A stretch of DNA of 9,008 nt. It comes from Alphaproteobacteria bacterium. Lineage in GTDB: Bacteria; Pseudomonadota; Alphaproteobacteria; Paracaedibacterales; CAIOTO01. Made by a program: the position numbers and the translations under genes. Shown in pieces: positions 1 through 7,063 of this stretch. The notes below the pieces were generated by a model. It did not search any database. It was not told where the DNA came from and worked only from the letters and a program-made list of their open reading frames with translations. The first letter of the stretch is position 1, and every line of letters starts with the position of its first letter. The DNA lies in the NCBI GenBank assembly GCA_030727085.1, contig JANRCF010000066.1, positions 1-9,008 on the forward strand, given 5' to 3'.

Positions 1-2
1 CC

Positions 3-1574
3 AACGCACTTACCGAAGGCCTAACCTCCATCGCTACGTTGCTTGCTCAAAAAGATAAAGCGGCTGCAGCTGCCGTTAAAAAAATCATCGTCACTCAGTT
101 TAACTTCTTTTCACCTAGTCTGGGCCAAAGGACGCATTTCGCAGGATTTGAAAAAAATCTCATTACTGATTCGTACAACGAAAAAAAGGAAGGATTGCGC
201 GAACTTCTAGAAAGAGCAGACACCGGCTCAATTGACTATAAACGCTTCTCATTTGTAATTCAACTTCTTTGGGATTACATGAACCCGGAACTAAACCCTC
301 TTTTCTATGAAGATGGAACGTTTGAAAAAGGTATAGCGGCTTTTCTATTGTCAACTGGAGTTACTTCGCTCGCGCCAGAGCATGAAACATGGGGTTATCG
401 AGTTGGTGATAATCTAGCAACAACGAAAGGCTACGTTGTTTTCGAAAATGAAATCATGCAATTACTTTACTATCCCGTAGAGGAGGAAAAAAGCAAAGAA
501 AAGCCGGTATTCATTATCCCACCATGGATCAACAAATATTACATTTTTGATTTGAGCAAACATAATTCTTACATTAAATGGCTTAACCAACAAAACATTG
601 CAGCCTATTGTGTTTCGTGGGTTAATCCTGACAGCACCTTTTCAGGACAAAGTTTTGCACATTACATAACTAAGGGGATTCACTGCGCTGTCCAAAAAGC
701 ACTTGCACACTCAGCTGTTCAGCAAATAAATATGGTGGGATATTGTGTTGGCGGAGTTGCACTGCACGTTTATGCTGGCTGGCTCGCTGAACAAAAAGTT
801 AAATCAATTGCTAGTTTAACATTTCTAGCAACTCCATTTGATTTCGAAAAGCTTGATAATTTACGCCTCTTTATGAGCGAGGACCAAATCACCCATATTG
901 AAGGCTTTGTTGCTGAAGAGGGCGTTTTTAAAGGCGACCGAATGATGAAGACATTTGCCTTGTTACGTACAAATGACCTAATTATCCACGCAATTATTGA
1001 TCAAATCTATCGTGGGAAAAAGCAAAAGCCACTCGACTTCCTATTCTGGAATGCTGATGTTATGCACCTGCCAGGGAAAATGCATCTAGACTTTTTGCGT
1101 GATATTTTTCTTAAAAACTCCTTTCTAAAAGAGCCCAGGATACTGTCTGGTCTGCCCGTGAATTTCAAAGGCATCGATTGCCCCGTGTACGTTCTTGGAA
1201 CCAAAAAGGATCACATTGTCCCGTGGGAATCCTGCTACTCAGCCTTCGATATTTACAAGAATGTTACATTCTGTTTAGGTGGAGCAGGGCACGTTGCGGG
1301 AATCATAAATCCACCAGAGCAGAAAAAATATGGCTACCACACATCGCAAGGTAAAACTAAACTAACACAAGACTGGTTTTCGCAGAGCGACTTTCATACT
1401 GGCTCTTGGTGGACACACTGGCACAAATGGATCAAACCGCATCTTGGGAAAATGCGTCAAACTCAGCAATCTACAAAAACTGAGGCACTTGAAAAGGCTC
1501 CTGGTCGGTATGCCCTTCAGAAAGCCCCGGCTGTTTTAAAGTCAGCAAAAAATGCTGGCGCCTCTCAGGCATAA
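3..1574 (+). CDS. phaC: Class I poly(3-hydroxyalkanoate) synthase, N-terminus cut by the window edge
   Basis: The enzyme polymerises (R)-3-hydroxyacyl-CoA into PHA storage granules in the cytoplasm, releasing CoA. The frame is open from base 3 to the TAA at 1572-1574; the first start-like codon inside (TTG at 39) is not credible as the true start. Counting residues from that TTG, the lipase-like box GYCVGG carries the nucleophile Cys236 (codon 744-746), and the other two catalytic residues are Asp391 in GTKKDHIVPW and His418 in GGAGHVAG. This spacing nearly matches Cys319/Asp480/His508 of Cupriavidus PhaC, so roughly 70 residues lie off the window. Other class I signatures are the NLATTKGYVVFEN segment, PPWINKYYIFDL and SWVNPD. 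The end contains the usual APGRY, followed by an extra Ala/Lys-rich tail of about 20 residues. No phaA, phaB or phaR is visible. The following gene starts 162 bases downstream, so it may be transcribed separately. Confidence 0.96.
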   Translation, partial: NALTEGLTSIATLLAQKDKAAAAAVKKIIVTQFNFFSPSLGQRTHFAGFEKNLITDSYNEKKEGLRELLERADTGSIDYKRFSFVIQLLWDYMNPELNPLFYEDGTFEKGIAAFLLSTGVTSLAPEHETWGYRVGDNLATTKGYVVFENEIMQLLYYPVEEEKSKEKPVFIIPPWINKYYIFDLSKHNSYIKWLNQQNIAAYCVSWVNPDSTFSGQSFAHYITKGIHCAVQKALAHSAVQQINMVGYCVGGVALHVYAGWLAEQKVKSIASLTFLATPFDFEKLDNLRLFMSEDQITHIEGFVAEEGVFKGDRMMKTFALLRTNDLIIHAIIDQIYRGKKQKPLDFLFWNADVMHLPGKMHLDFLRDIFLKNSFLKEPRILSGLPVNFKGIDCPVYVLGTKKDHIVPWESCYSAFDIYKNVTFCLGGAGHVAGIINPPEQKKYGYHTSQGKTKLTQDWFSQSDFHTGSWWTHWHKWIKPHLGKMRQTQQSTKTEALEKAPGRYALQKAPAVLKSAKNAGASQA

Positions 1575-1736
1575 CAACCCGAACTGATTCTAATGCATTG
1601 CGGACAAAAAATATTTTACGTGAATTTATCACCTCTTTTCACCAAGAAAATTTTTCAAGAAAAGAACACAATCAATTTGGAGAAGCCCTTATTTTTATTG
1701 GGAAAACTGGAATTACTATGATACTCTTTATATGTT

Positions 1737-3083
1737 ATGCATGATTCTATAGGTCTTACTCAAATTGCCATCGTTGTCGCCGCCGCACTCGCGGGAGGCC
1801 TTACATTGGCGCGTCTAAAACAACCTCCTATCCTTGGCTACATTTTAACGGGCGTTCTTCTGGGGCCATCCGCTTTCGAGCTTATTTCAAATCGTGGTTC
1901 CGTCGAAATTCTCGCAGAACTTGGCGTGTTGCTTCTTTTGTTTGTTGTTGGCATGGAGCTTAATCTTCGATCCTTTAAAAAGGTATGGAAGACAGCAACA
2001 TTTTGCACACTCGCCCAGATCATCATTAGCAGCTCAATTGCAGTATTGCTTTCACTTTACTATGGGTGGACACCTGCTCTTTCTATGCTCATCGGCTTTA
2101 TTGCTACACTCTCATCAACGGCTGTCGTTGTAAAAATGATGGAGAGCATGGGCGAGATGAAAACCGATACTGGTCAGCTGATCATCGGGATCCTCATTGC
2201 ACAAGATTTAGCCATTGCACCTATGATTCTTATCATTCGAAATTTCAATCATTCCTGGTTTAGCATTGATATTTTTTTAAAACTTCTTGTTTCTATTGGT
2301 TTAATTATTGGAATCATCACGTACTTAAGCCGACGTCAACGTGTGCGCATTCCGCTCGCAAAGATAGTTGCTGGTGAGAAAGAATTAACGGCACTGGCAA
2401 GCCTAGCCTTTTGTTTTATTGCCGCGGCTATCGCTGGGCAAACGGGTTTATCCGCACCTTACGGAGCATTTCTGGCAGGGCTTATACTTGGAAACACCCA
2501 CGAACGTCTCGTGCTCATCGAAACGACAAAGCCTATCCAAAGCATCCTCATTATGTGCTTCTTCTTGTCGATTGGTCTGTTACTCGATGTCAAATTCATG
2601 TGGACGCACATAAATATTGTCCTAGGACTTCTTTTGATTGTAACCGTTGGAAAAACACTCCTGAACGTTATTATTCTGCATTGTTTGAAACTGCCATGGT
2701 CGCAGGCCTTCATGGTTAGCGCGATTATTGCACAACTTGGTGAGTTTGCCTTTTTGCTTTCAACCGTTGCATATGAAGCGAATGTCATTAACAGCTTTGG
2801 TGAGAATCTGATTATCAGTCTTACCGTACTTTCACTGGCGATAAGCCCTCTCTGGTTCATATTTGCACGCTATTTAAAGAATGTGGCTGACACAACCAAC
2901 ACACTCAGTATTCGTCTTTATTTCAAGAGTCTGATATCTAGAAAAAAAATGCAGGGCAATAGTTCAGACTCTGAACCATTTGTAAGTCCTACTCACACAT
3001 CTGATAATGCTCTTTTCTCGACGCTAAAACAGCGTAAAAAGGGACTTATCCGCCAGAGCGAACTGGATGAAGACAAAGCCTGA
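1737..3083 (+). CDS. CPA2-family cation:proton antiporter, KefB/KefC-type membrane domain without RCK domain
   Basis: This integral inner-membrane protein probably exchanges K+ or Na+ for protons. The 448 residues contain about 12-13 hydrophobic segments up to roughly residue 380, typical of a Na+/H+ exchanger domain. Family landmarks are GYILTGVLLGPSAF (near 34-47), ELGVLLLLFVVGMELNLR (about 60-77), the conserved Gln156-Asp157 pair in AQDLAIAP (the ion-binding position in KefC-like proteins), PYGAFLAGLILGNT, SIGLLLD, and QLGEF with Glu336. The remaining ~65 residues are a polar Ser/Lys-rich tail; there is no Rossmann-type RCK/TrkA-N nucleotide-binding domain, which full-length KefB and KefC carry. 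The ATG at 1737 is the first possible start after an in-frame TGA at 1719, and no Shine-Dalgarno sequence precedes it. The 3' end overlaps rnhB by 17 bases. The substrate cannot be read from the sequence, so I give no symbol. Confidence 0.9.
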   Translation: MHDSIGLTQIAIVVAAALAGGLTLARLKQPPILGYILTGVLLGPSAFELISNRGSVEILAELGVLLLLFVVGMELNLRSFKKVWKTATFCTLAQIIISSSIAVLLSLYYGWTPALSMLIGFIATLSSTAVVVKMMESMGEMKTDTGQLIIGILIAQDLAIAPMILIIRNFNHSWFSIDIFLKLLVSIGLIIGIITYLSRRQRVRIPLAKIVAGEKELTALASLAFCFIAAAIAGQTGLSAPYGAFLAGLILGNTHERLVLIETTKPIQSILIMCFFLSIGLLLDVKFMWTHINIVLGLLLIVTVGKTLLNVIILHCLKLPWSQAFMVSAIIAQLGEFAFLLSTVAYEANVINSFGENLIISLTVLSLAISPLWFIFARYLKNVADTTNTLSIRLYFKSLISRKKMQGNSSDSEPFVSPTHTSDNALFSTLKQRKKGLIRQSELDEDKA

Positions 3084-3681
3084 CCTTTTCTTTGAAGACC
3101 TGCAGGAAGGCATTATAGCTGGCCTTGACGAAGCAGGCTGCGGTCCTTGGGCTGGAGCGCTGGTTGCGGCTGCCGTCATTTTGCCATCCAAACTTCCAAA
3201 CTATATTCGCGAAGTCAATGACTCAAAAAAACTAAGCAGAGCCAAACGAGAATTTTTATACGACAAAATCGTCGGTGATTCTTCCATAGATTGGAGCGCA
3301 GGAATTGTTGACCCAGTCGAACTTGATACGATTCTTTTGCGTAAGGCAATCCCGCTTGCGTACAAGCGTGCAGTGGATGGCTTAATACATATCCCTACAC
3401 ATCTACTTATCGACGGAATACGCGACCCCAAATTACCTTATTCGAGCACATTAATAAAACAAGGCGACCAGAAATCACTTTCAATTGCCACAGCATCGAT
3501 TATTGCCAAGGTTACACGCGATCGTTTGATGGATCAATTGCATGAGGAATTTCCGGCATATGGCTGGAATCAGAACGCTGGGTACGGAACAAAGCAACAT
3601 CAAGAGGCCTTATCTCAATTCGGAGTAACGCGTTATCACAGAAAAAGTTACGCACCGATAAAAGTATACTTAAACGAATAA
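3067..3681 (+). CDS. rnhB: Ribonuclease HII
   Basis: This cytoplasmic endonuclease cuts the RNA strand of RNA-DNA hybrids and starts removal of misincorporated ribonucleotides from DNA. At 204 residues it has the usual length. The active-site motif GLDEAGCGPWAG near the N-terminus supplies Asp21 and Glu22. DSKKLS follows at about 51-56, the third metal-binding Asp116 lies in LLIDG, and the fourth Asp152 in KVTRDR. The conserved GYGTKQHQEAL near residues 170-180 is also present, so all four catalytic acids are intact. The ATG at 3067 lies inside the end of the antiporter gene (17-base overlap), which suggests translational coupling and a shared transcript. This start leaves about 20 residues before the DEAG motif, as is normal. 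I see no functional link to the antiporter beyond co-transcription. Confidence 0.97.
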   Translation: MKTKPDLFFEDLQEGIIAGLDEAGCGPWAGALVAAAVILPSKLPNYIREVNDSKKLSRAKREFLYDKIVGDSSIDWSAGIVDPVELDTILLRKAIPLAYKRAVDGLIHIPTHLLIDGIRDPKLPYSSTLIKQGDQKSLSIATASIIAKVTRDRLMDQLHEEFPAYGWNQNAGYGTKQHQEALSQFGVTRYHRKSYAPIKVYLNE

Positions 3682-3702
3682 TTTTATTATATAAAAACAC
3701 AC

Positions 3703-3732
3703 TTGAAATTATAAGATAAAACACCATATATT
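3703..3732 (+). promoter_or_regulatory. Candidate sigma70-type promoter for the 3787 gene
   Basis: TTGAAA (3703-3708) and TATATT (3727-3732) are separated by 18 bases, just after rnhB ends. Transcription would start near 3740, giving a leader of about 47 bases that contains a small inverted repeat (AATTTC / GAAATT, near 3744-3762). The region is AT-rich, so chance matches are likely; the reading is inference. Confidence 0.4.
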
Positions 3733-3786
3733 CTATAGGGTGAAATTTCGAAAATAGAAATTCGCTTATAAAAGGGATGTATTTAC

Positions 3787-5079
3787 ATGTTTAAAAGTTT
3801 ACTACTGACGTCAGCATTGGTTACCCAATCAACGCTTTTCAATACGTGCAAAGCAAGCTCACATGGAGCAGAAGAAGAAGCCTCATGTATATCCGGTCTT
3901 GTCTTAGATAAAACTGCCGGCTTTTATGTTTGGTCGTTGAAAGAAGATACCTCTAATAGGAAGACAATATCCCCGCAGAAAGACCCTTCTAATAAGGCTG
4001 TTTCAGCAGAAACATCACTTGCTAATACATCTTCAGCTGAAGTATCAGGTCCTATTATAACAGGTCCTTTAACTGACACAACGGAAGGGGCCCTTTTATT
4101 GTATTTTGGACCTGCTCAAAATCCTAAAAATGCAAAGGTTTTGAAACTTACATCACCTCAACAAATGCTGGACATGAGTCAACGCTTTTTGGATTTAGCC
4201 TTTGCAGAAAAAGACGATCTTGTACTGAAATTATGTACTACGTGTTATGAGTCGCCCGAGGATCGTGCACTTGGTGATATTGAGCGTTTTTCGTTTAGAA
4301 GTATTACGGCTCAGTCACTGGTACATATAAGATTAGCTGAAGAAAATAAAGAAACGGCAAGTGAACATTATGAACATATTATTTCTTTAATGAATGGGTA
4401 CGAACAATTTTTTAAAGGTCGCCAATGCAACCCCACAACACAAGAGAAGATCGAGACTAATTTTATTGATTTGTGTCATTTTGCATGCAAAGCATACGGT
4501 CATCTTTCTTCACTCTATGATGCAGATTCTTCTATTACAAAGGAAACTGTATATAACACTGCACTAAAATCAATACGCTATGGTGAAGATTTTATTTTAC
4601 GACTTAAGACTCTCGCTAAAAAAGTAAAAGATGAAAAACACACTACATTAGCAAAATTTTTAGAAGCCAAACAATCTTTACTGCCAAAAATGAAAAATGA
4701 TCTTATGGTAACATATTTTTCGGCATACCAGTATGCATACTTTGACAACAACCCACATTTGTATAAAGCGTACCGTGATAAAATAGAAGGGCTTTATTCA
4801 GAATTAAAAAAATCAACCGAATTCAGGCAAAGTAGTATGAAAATAATGGATGCGATTAGGTTGTTTGAAAGATCACACACAAGTACTTCGGGAGCATTCG
4901 CACGTCATAAAGAAGTACGAGCAGCTGAAAGCACTGTAGAATTAATACAACTTATTGAATCTATAAATGAAAGTAAAATTAAAAGTAAAATTCAATTAAT
5001 AAACGATAAATGGAAAAATATTATGTTCCAAATAAAATTGGATATAAAAAAAGCCATTGCAAAAAGAACCATTTCGTAA
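3787..5079 (+). CDS. Probably secreted protein of unknown function, mostly helical
   Basis: I do not recognise this 430-residue protein. It begins with a short charged segment and a hydrophobic stretch (LLLTSALV..., residues 5-18) that reads like a Sec signal peptide with cleavage near Ala23 or slightly later; the Cys near there does not fit a lipobox. The next ~80 residues are Ser/Thr/Glu-rich and low in complexity. From about residue 115 the chain looks alpha-helical with aromatic-rich stretches (for example YFSAYQYAYF), loosely like a helical repeat protein, but no family can be named. Several Cys residues remain in the mature part. A purine-rich AAGGGA (3772-3777) lies 9 bases before the ATG. 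The 3' end is extremely AT-rich: only 10 of 60 bases are G or C at 4981-5040. The TAA at 5077-5079 is the only stop separating this frame from the next gene, which is in the same frame. Confidence 0.75.
   Translation: MFKSLLLTSALVTQSTLFNTCKASSHGAEEEASCISGLVLDKTAGFYVWSLKEDTSNRKTISPQKDPSNKAVSAETSLANTSSAEVSGPIITGPLTDTTEGALLLYFGPAQNPKNAKVLKLTSPQQMLDMSQRFLDLAFAEKDDLVLKLCTTCYESPEDRALGDIERFSFRSITAQSLVHIRLAEENKETASEHYEHIISLMNGYEQFFKGRQCNPTTQEKIETNFIDLCHFACKAYGHLSSLYDADSSITKETVYNTALKSIRYGEDFILRLKTLAKKVKDEKHTTLAKFLEAKQSLLPKMKNDLMVTYFSAYQYAYFDNNPHLYKAYRDKIEGLYSELKKSTEFRQSSMKIMDAIRLFERSHTSTSGAFARHKEVRAAESTVELIQLIESINESKIKSKIQLINDKWKNIMFQIKLDIKKAIAKRTIS
4970..4993 (+). repeat. 12-bp tandem duplication inside the 3787 gene
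   Basis: Two adjacent copies of AAAGTAAAATT followed by A or C (4970-4981 and 4982-4993) keep the frame and encode a repeated Ser-Lys-Ile-type tetrapeptide. This looks like replication slippage in an AT-rich tract about 85 bases before the TAA. Confidence 0.7.
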
Positions 5080-5130
5080 CCGAATGCTGTTGATTTTAAC
5101 AGTCTTACACTTATTGCCGAACTTGAAAAA
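5077..5130 (+). other. In-frame stop followed by 51 open bases joining two reading frames
   Basis: The TAA at 5077-5079 ends the first unknown gene. The same frame then stays open from 5080 to 6237. The 17 codons before the ATG at 5131 contain no ATG, GTG or TTG, and no Shine-Dalgarno-like purine run other than GAAAAA touching the ATG. The stretch reads as plausible protein (NAVDFNSLTLIAELEK). So either the downstream gene lost its 5' end, or a nonsense change split one gene, or translation reinitiates or reads through. The first two are more likely. Confidence 0.75.
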
Positions 5131-6237
5131 ATGATTTTTGAAACGATCGATTCAGGTGAACATATTGCATCTGAAATACTTGACCCTAGGCTTGTCTTAA
5201 CTAAAACGAAACATTTCAGCGTTATATCGTTACGCGATACTGCTGCCGAGATGCCAAAGATTTATCGCAAATACCGACAAATCTTTGGATCAAGTGAATT
5301 TAATTCTTCTTATTGTCACTATCCAATGGCTTTTCTATGTGCAGGTGATATCGATGGTGCACTTGCACGTGTAAATGCATTTGACGCGGTTTTAGCAGAG
5401 CACAATGAAACGGCCGATGCACTTGGCAGGTGTGTTGCCGCCCTTGTTAAGAGTCTTCATGGTGATTATGCAGACCTTCTTGCTTTACAAAAGGAAGCAT
5501 CAGAGATCACTGCCGAACGAAATGCTGAACGTAAAAAAGTTAAAGAAGATGCCCATACAGCAAGACTGTCTTCCATTCGCAGCACACGAACAGAACGCGC
5601 CGCAGAAGAAGCAGCACGTTTGAAGGAAAAAGAAAAAGCGGATGAGCGACGTCTTGTAAAGATGAAAGAACGCACACAAGCCGTTTTTGCCGTCAGCAAT
5701 GATCCTTATTATGATGATGCGATCTCAACTGTTCAATCAAAAGCAGAAAAAAGGTGGCGTCATGAGGAGGCTCAACGTAAAAAAGTAATAGAGGCTGAAG
5801 CTGCGTATGAAGATTCTTTCTCGACTGATAAAAAATTGAGCGCCTCAGCAAGCGATACATCAGAAAGCGATAACGAAATATCAGCATCAAAATTAAGCGA
5901 GCTTTACAATCTTCGCGGTGTTGCGCTTGCTGTTAATGACAAAATTGAGGCTGGTTCATGGGATTTTACACGACACGATCTTGTTGCGTATTACGAGGCA
6001 ATGGGATGTGAAAAGAGATCAGGCAAGGGATCGCATGAAGTTATTGAGTTTGCAAATTCTTTTATGTTTTCAAAAGATGGAGAAGTTATCACCGTTTTAA
6101 GTGATTTTGGTGGAGCATTAACATTGCCACGTTGGGAAGATACAGTACCGTATTATTTAAGAAAGCAAATCCAAGTTGCACAGGAGAAACTTGCGCGTTT
6201 GGCTCAAAAAGCAACCCACGGTTTGGCAAAGGAATAA
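5131..6237 (+). CDS. Coiled-coil protein with a HicA/YcfA-like C-terminal domain; 5' end probably missing
   Basis: The 368 residues from the first ATG show four regions. Residues 1-115 are helical (AFLCAGDIDGALARVNAF and the following segment resemble TPR-type helices). About 120-180 and 203-226 are strongly charged Glu/Lys/Arg/Ala-rich coiled coil. About 229-255 is a Ser/Asp/Glu-rich linker. About 277-360 reads like the small dsRBD-like fold of HicA mRNA-interferase toxins: a helix (DLVAYYEAMGC), a strand with GKGSHEVIEF whose Gly300-Ser301-His302 sits where HicA has its catalytic His, strands ending in ALTLPRW, and a final helix beginning YLRKQIQVAQ. A HicB-like antitoxin is not present next to it. 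The domain call is by eye. The gene has no signal peptide and no ribosome-binding site, and its frame continues upstream to the TAA at 5077, suggesting 5' truncation. Its base composition differs from the preceding gene (30 of 60 bases G or C at 5581-5640). Confidence 0.7.
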   Translation: MIFETIDSGEHIASEILDPRLVLTKTKHFSVISLRDTAAEMPKIYRKYRQIFGSSEFNSSYCHYPMAFLCAGDIDGALARVNAFDAVLAEHNETADALGRCVAALVKSLHGDYADLLALQKEASEITAERNAERKKVKEDAHTARLSSIRSTRTERAAEEAARLKEKEKADERRLVKMKERTQAVFAVSNDPYYDDAISTVQSKAEKRWRHEEAQRKKVIEAEAAYEDSFSTDKKLSASASDTSESDNEISASKLSELYNLRGVALAVNDKIEAGSWDFTRHDLVAYYEAMGCEKRSGKGSHEVIEFANSFMFSKDGEVITVLSDFGGALTLPRWEDTVPYYLRKQIQVAQEKLARLAQKATHGLAKE

Positions 6238-6288
6238 TATAAAAGCCTTATATACATACTGTAACTGCATTTGACAGTGATTTACCCC

Positions 6289-6338
6289 ATCATTTTAACA
6301 CGAGGTATACCACCGGAAGGTGCATCCTCAAAAATGAT
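6289..6338. repeat. 50-bp imperfect palindrome between convergent genes
   Basis: The outer arms ATCATTTT (6289-6296) and AAAATGAT (6331-6338) pair perfectly over 8 bp. An inner pair GAGG (6302-6305) / CCTC (6326-6329) and an apical stem CACC (6311-6314) / GGTG (6319-6322), closing a GGAA loop of GNRA type on the plus strand, complete a long hairpin with an asymmetric internal loop. It lies 52 bases after the plus-strand gene and 69 bases from the end of the convergent minus-strand gene. It lacks the U-run of a classical intrinsic terminator on either strand, so it may be a two-way transcription end, a small palindromic repeat element, or a structured RNA. Confidence 0.6.
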
Positions 6339-6406
6339 TAAACCTCACAAATCAAGGAAGTGTAACCCGTATATATATAATCAAATTAAGCTTGAATGGC
6401 TATAGT

Positions 6407-7063
6407 TCACTTCCCCTCTTCGAGTGGACTTAAGATAGGACTCAAGTAAATTGTTACAACTTCTTCGCTAGCTTTGCCAACTAAACCCGCGCTAGCTTGA
6501 CTCTCCTTAGAGCATTTGCGTTGCAGTGTTGTTAACACCTCTTCAGCAAAGCGTAGGTTCTTAGTACGTTCCAGAAAATCATCATACACCCTTTCAGCTG
6601 CACCTTCGCCATACACACTGTCATAATGTGCTACAGAAAGTGCGCAAGGATTTCCTGAATAGTCAGTAAAATTTAATTCATATTCTGCAATAAATCTTTC
6701 TAATTTTTTATCATACTCTTTCGGAGATTTAGATTCTGTAAAGATATCGCTTGAGGCTGAAATCAATCGTTTACTTAATCCTATCACAAAGTCGCTGAAA
6801 CTTGGGAGGCGCGGCACCCCTGCGGTGACATTTTGAACACTTTCAGACGACTCAGCCTGAGCACAAACAATCTTCATAGCATGGTCATAAAGCGCTTTGG
6901 ATAATTCCTTTCGATCAACGTCAGCAATACTTATACAATGCGTTGCGAGTGAGTCTTGCTCGCTCGCCGACTCCATCGATTGCACAGAAAACGCTAATAC
7001 AGAGCACGTGATTAATAGGAAAGAAAGGTGTCTAATGGTGGAGGTTCGTAAGGAGTTTTTCAT
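6407..7063 (-). CDS. Small, probably secreted protein of unknown function
   Basis: I do not recognise this 218-residue protein. It has a good Sec-type signal: basic start (Lys2, Arg6, Arg11), a hydrophobic core HLSFLLITCSVLAFSV (about 12-27) and likely cleavage after Ser or Ala-Phe-Ser near residues 26-29. The mature part is mainly helical and acidic and keeps four Cys residues (THC, IVC, NPC, RKC), enough for two disulfides in the periplasm. The central part (about 85-170) is charged and rich in Asp, Glu, Tyr and Lys. No catalytic motif is visible. A weak Shine-Dalgarno, GAGAG (7076-7072 on the minus strand), lies 8 bases before the ATG. It ends facing the plus-strand HicA-like gene, with 169 bases between them. 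It occupies the place downstream of atpG where atpD would normally lie, but bears no resemblance to AtpD. Confidence 0.75.
   Translation of the reverse strand: MKNSLRTSTIRHLSFLLITCSVLAFSVQSMESASEQDSLATHCISIADVDRKELSKALYDHAMKIVCAQAESSESVQNVTAGVPRLPSFSDFVIGLSKRLISASSDIFTESKSPKEYDKKLERFIAEYELNFTDYSGNPCALSVAHYDSVYGEGAAERVYDDFLERTKNLRFAEEVLTTLQRKCSKESQASAGLVGKASEEVVTIYLSPILSPLEEGK

Noticed and set aside
1636..1655. TTTTC / GAAAA hairpin followed by TTTTT downstream of phaC, as a possible intrinsic terminator
   Set aside because: The stem is only 5 bp with one G-C pair; in such AT-rich spacer DNA this is expected by chance.
1698..1722. TTGGGA and TATGAT upstream of the antiporter, as a promoter
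   Set aside because: The spacing is only 13 bases, too short for a sigma70-type promoter, and no better -35 lies at 16-18 bases.
2459..2860. 133-codon minus-strand frame inside the antiporter gene
   Set aside because: It lies fully within a clearly recognised membrane transporter and has no family features of its own; it is a shadow frame.
5077..5079. Reassignment of TAA as a sense codon (alternative genetic code)
   Set aside because: TAA terminates phaC and rnhB (rnhB ends GAA TAA) at their expected lengths, and the HicA-like gene also ends in TAA, so it is a normal stop here.
6355..6414. GGAAGTG / CACTTCC inverted repeat around the end of the 6407-7063 gene
   Set aside because: The loop is about 45 bases, one arm is inside the coding end and there is no U-run; likely coincidental.
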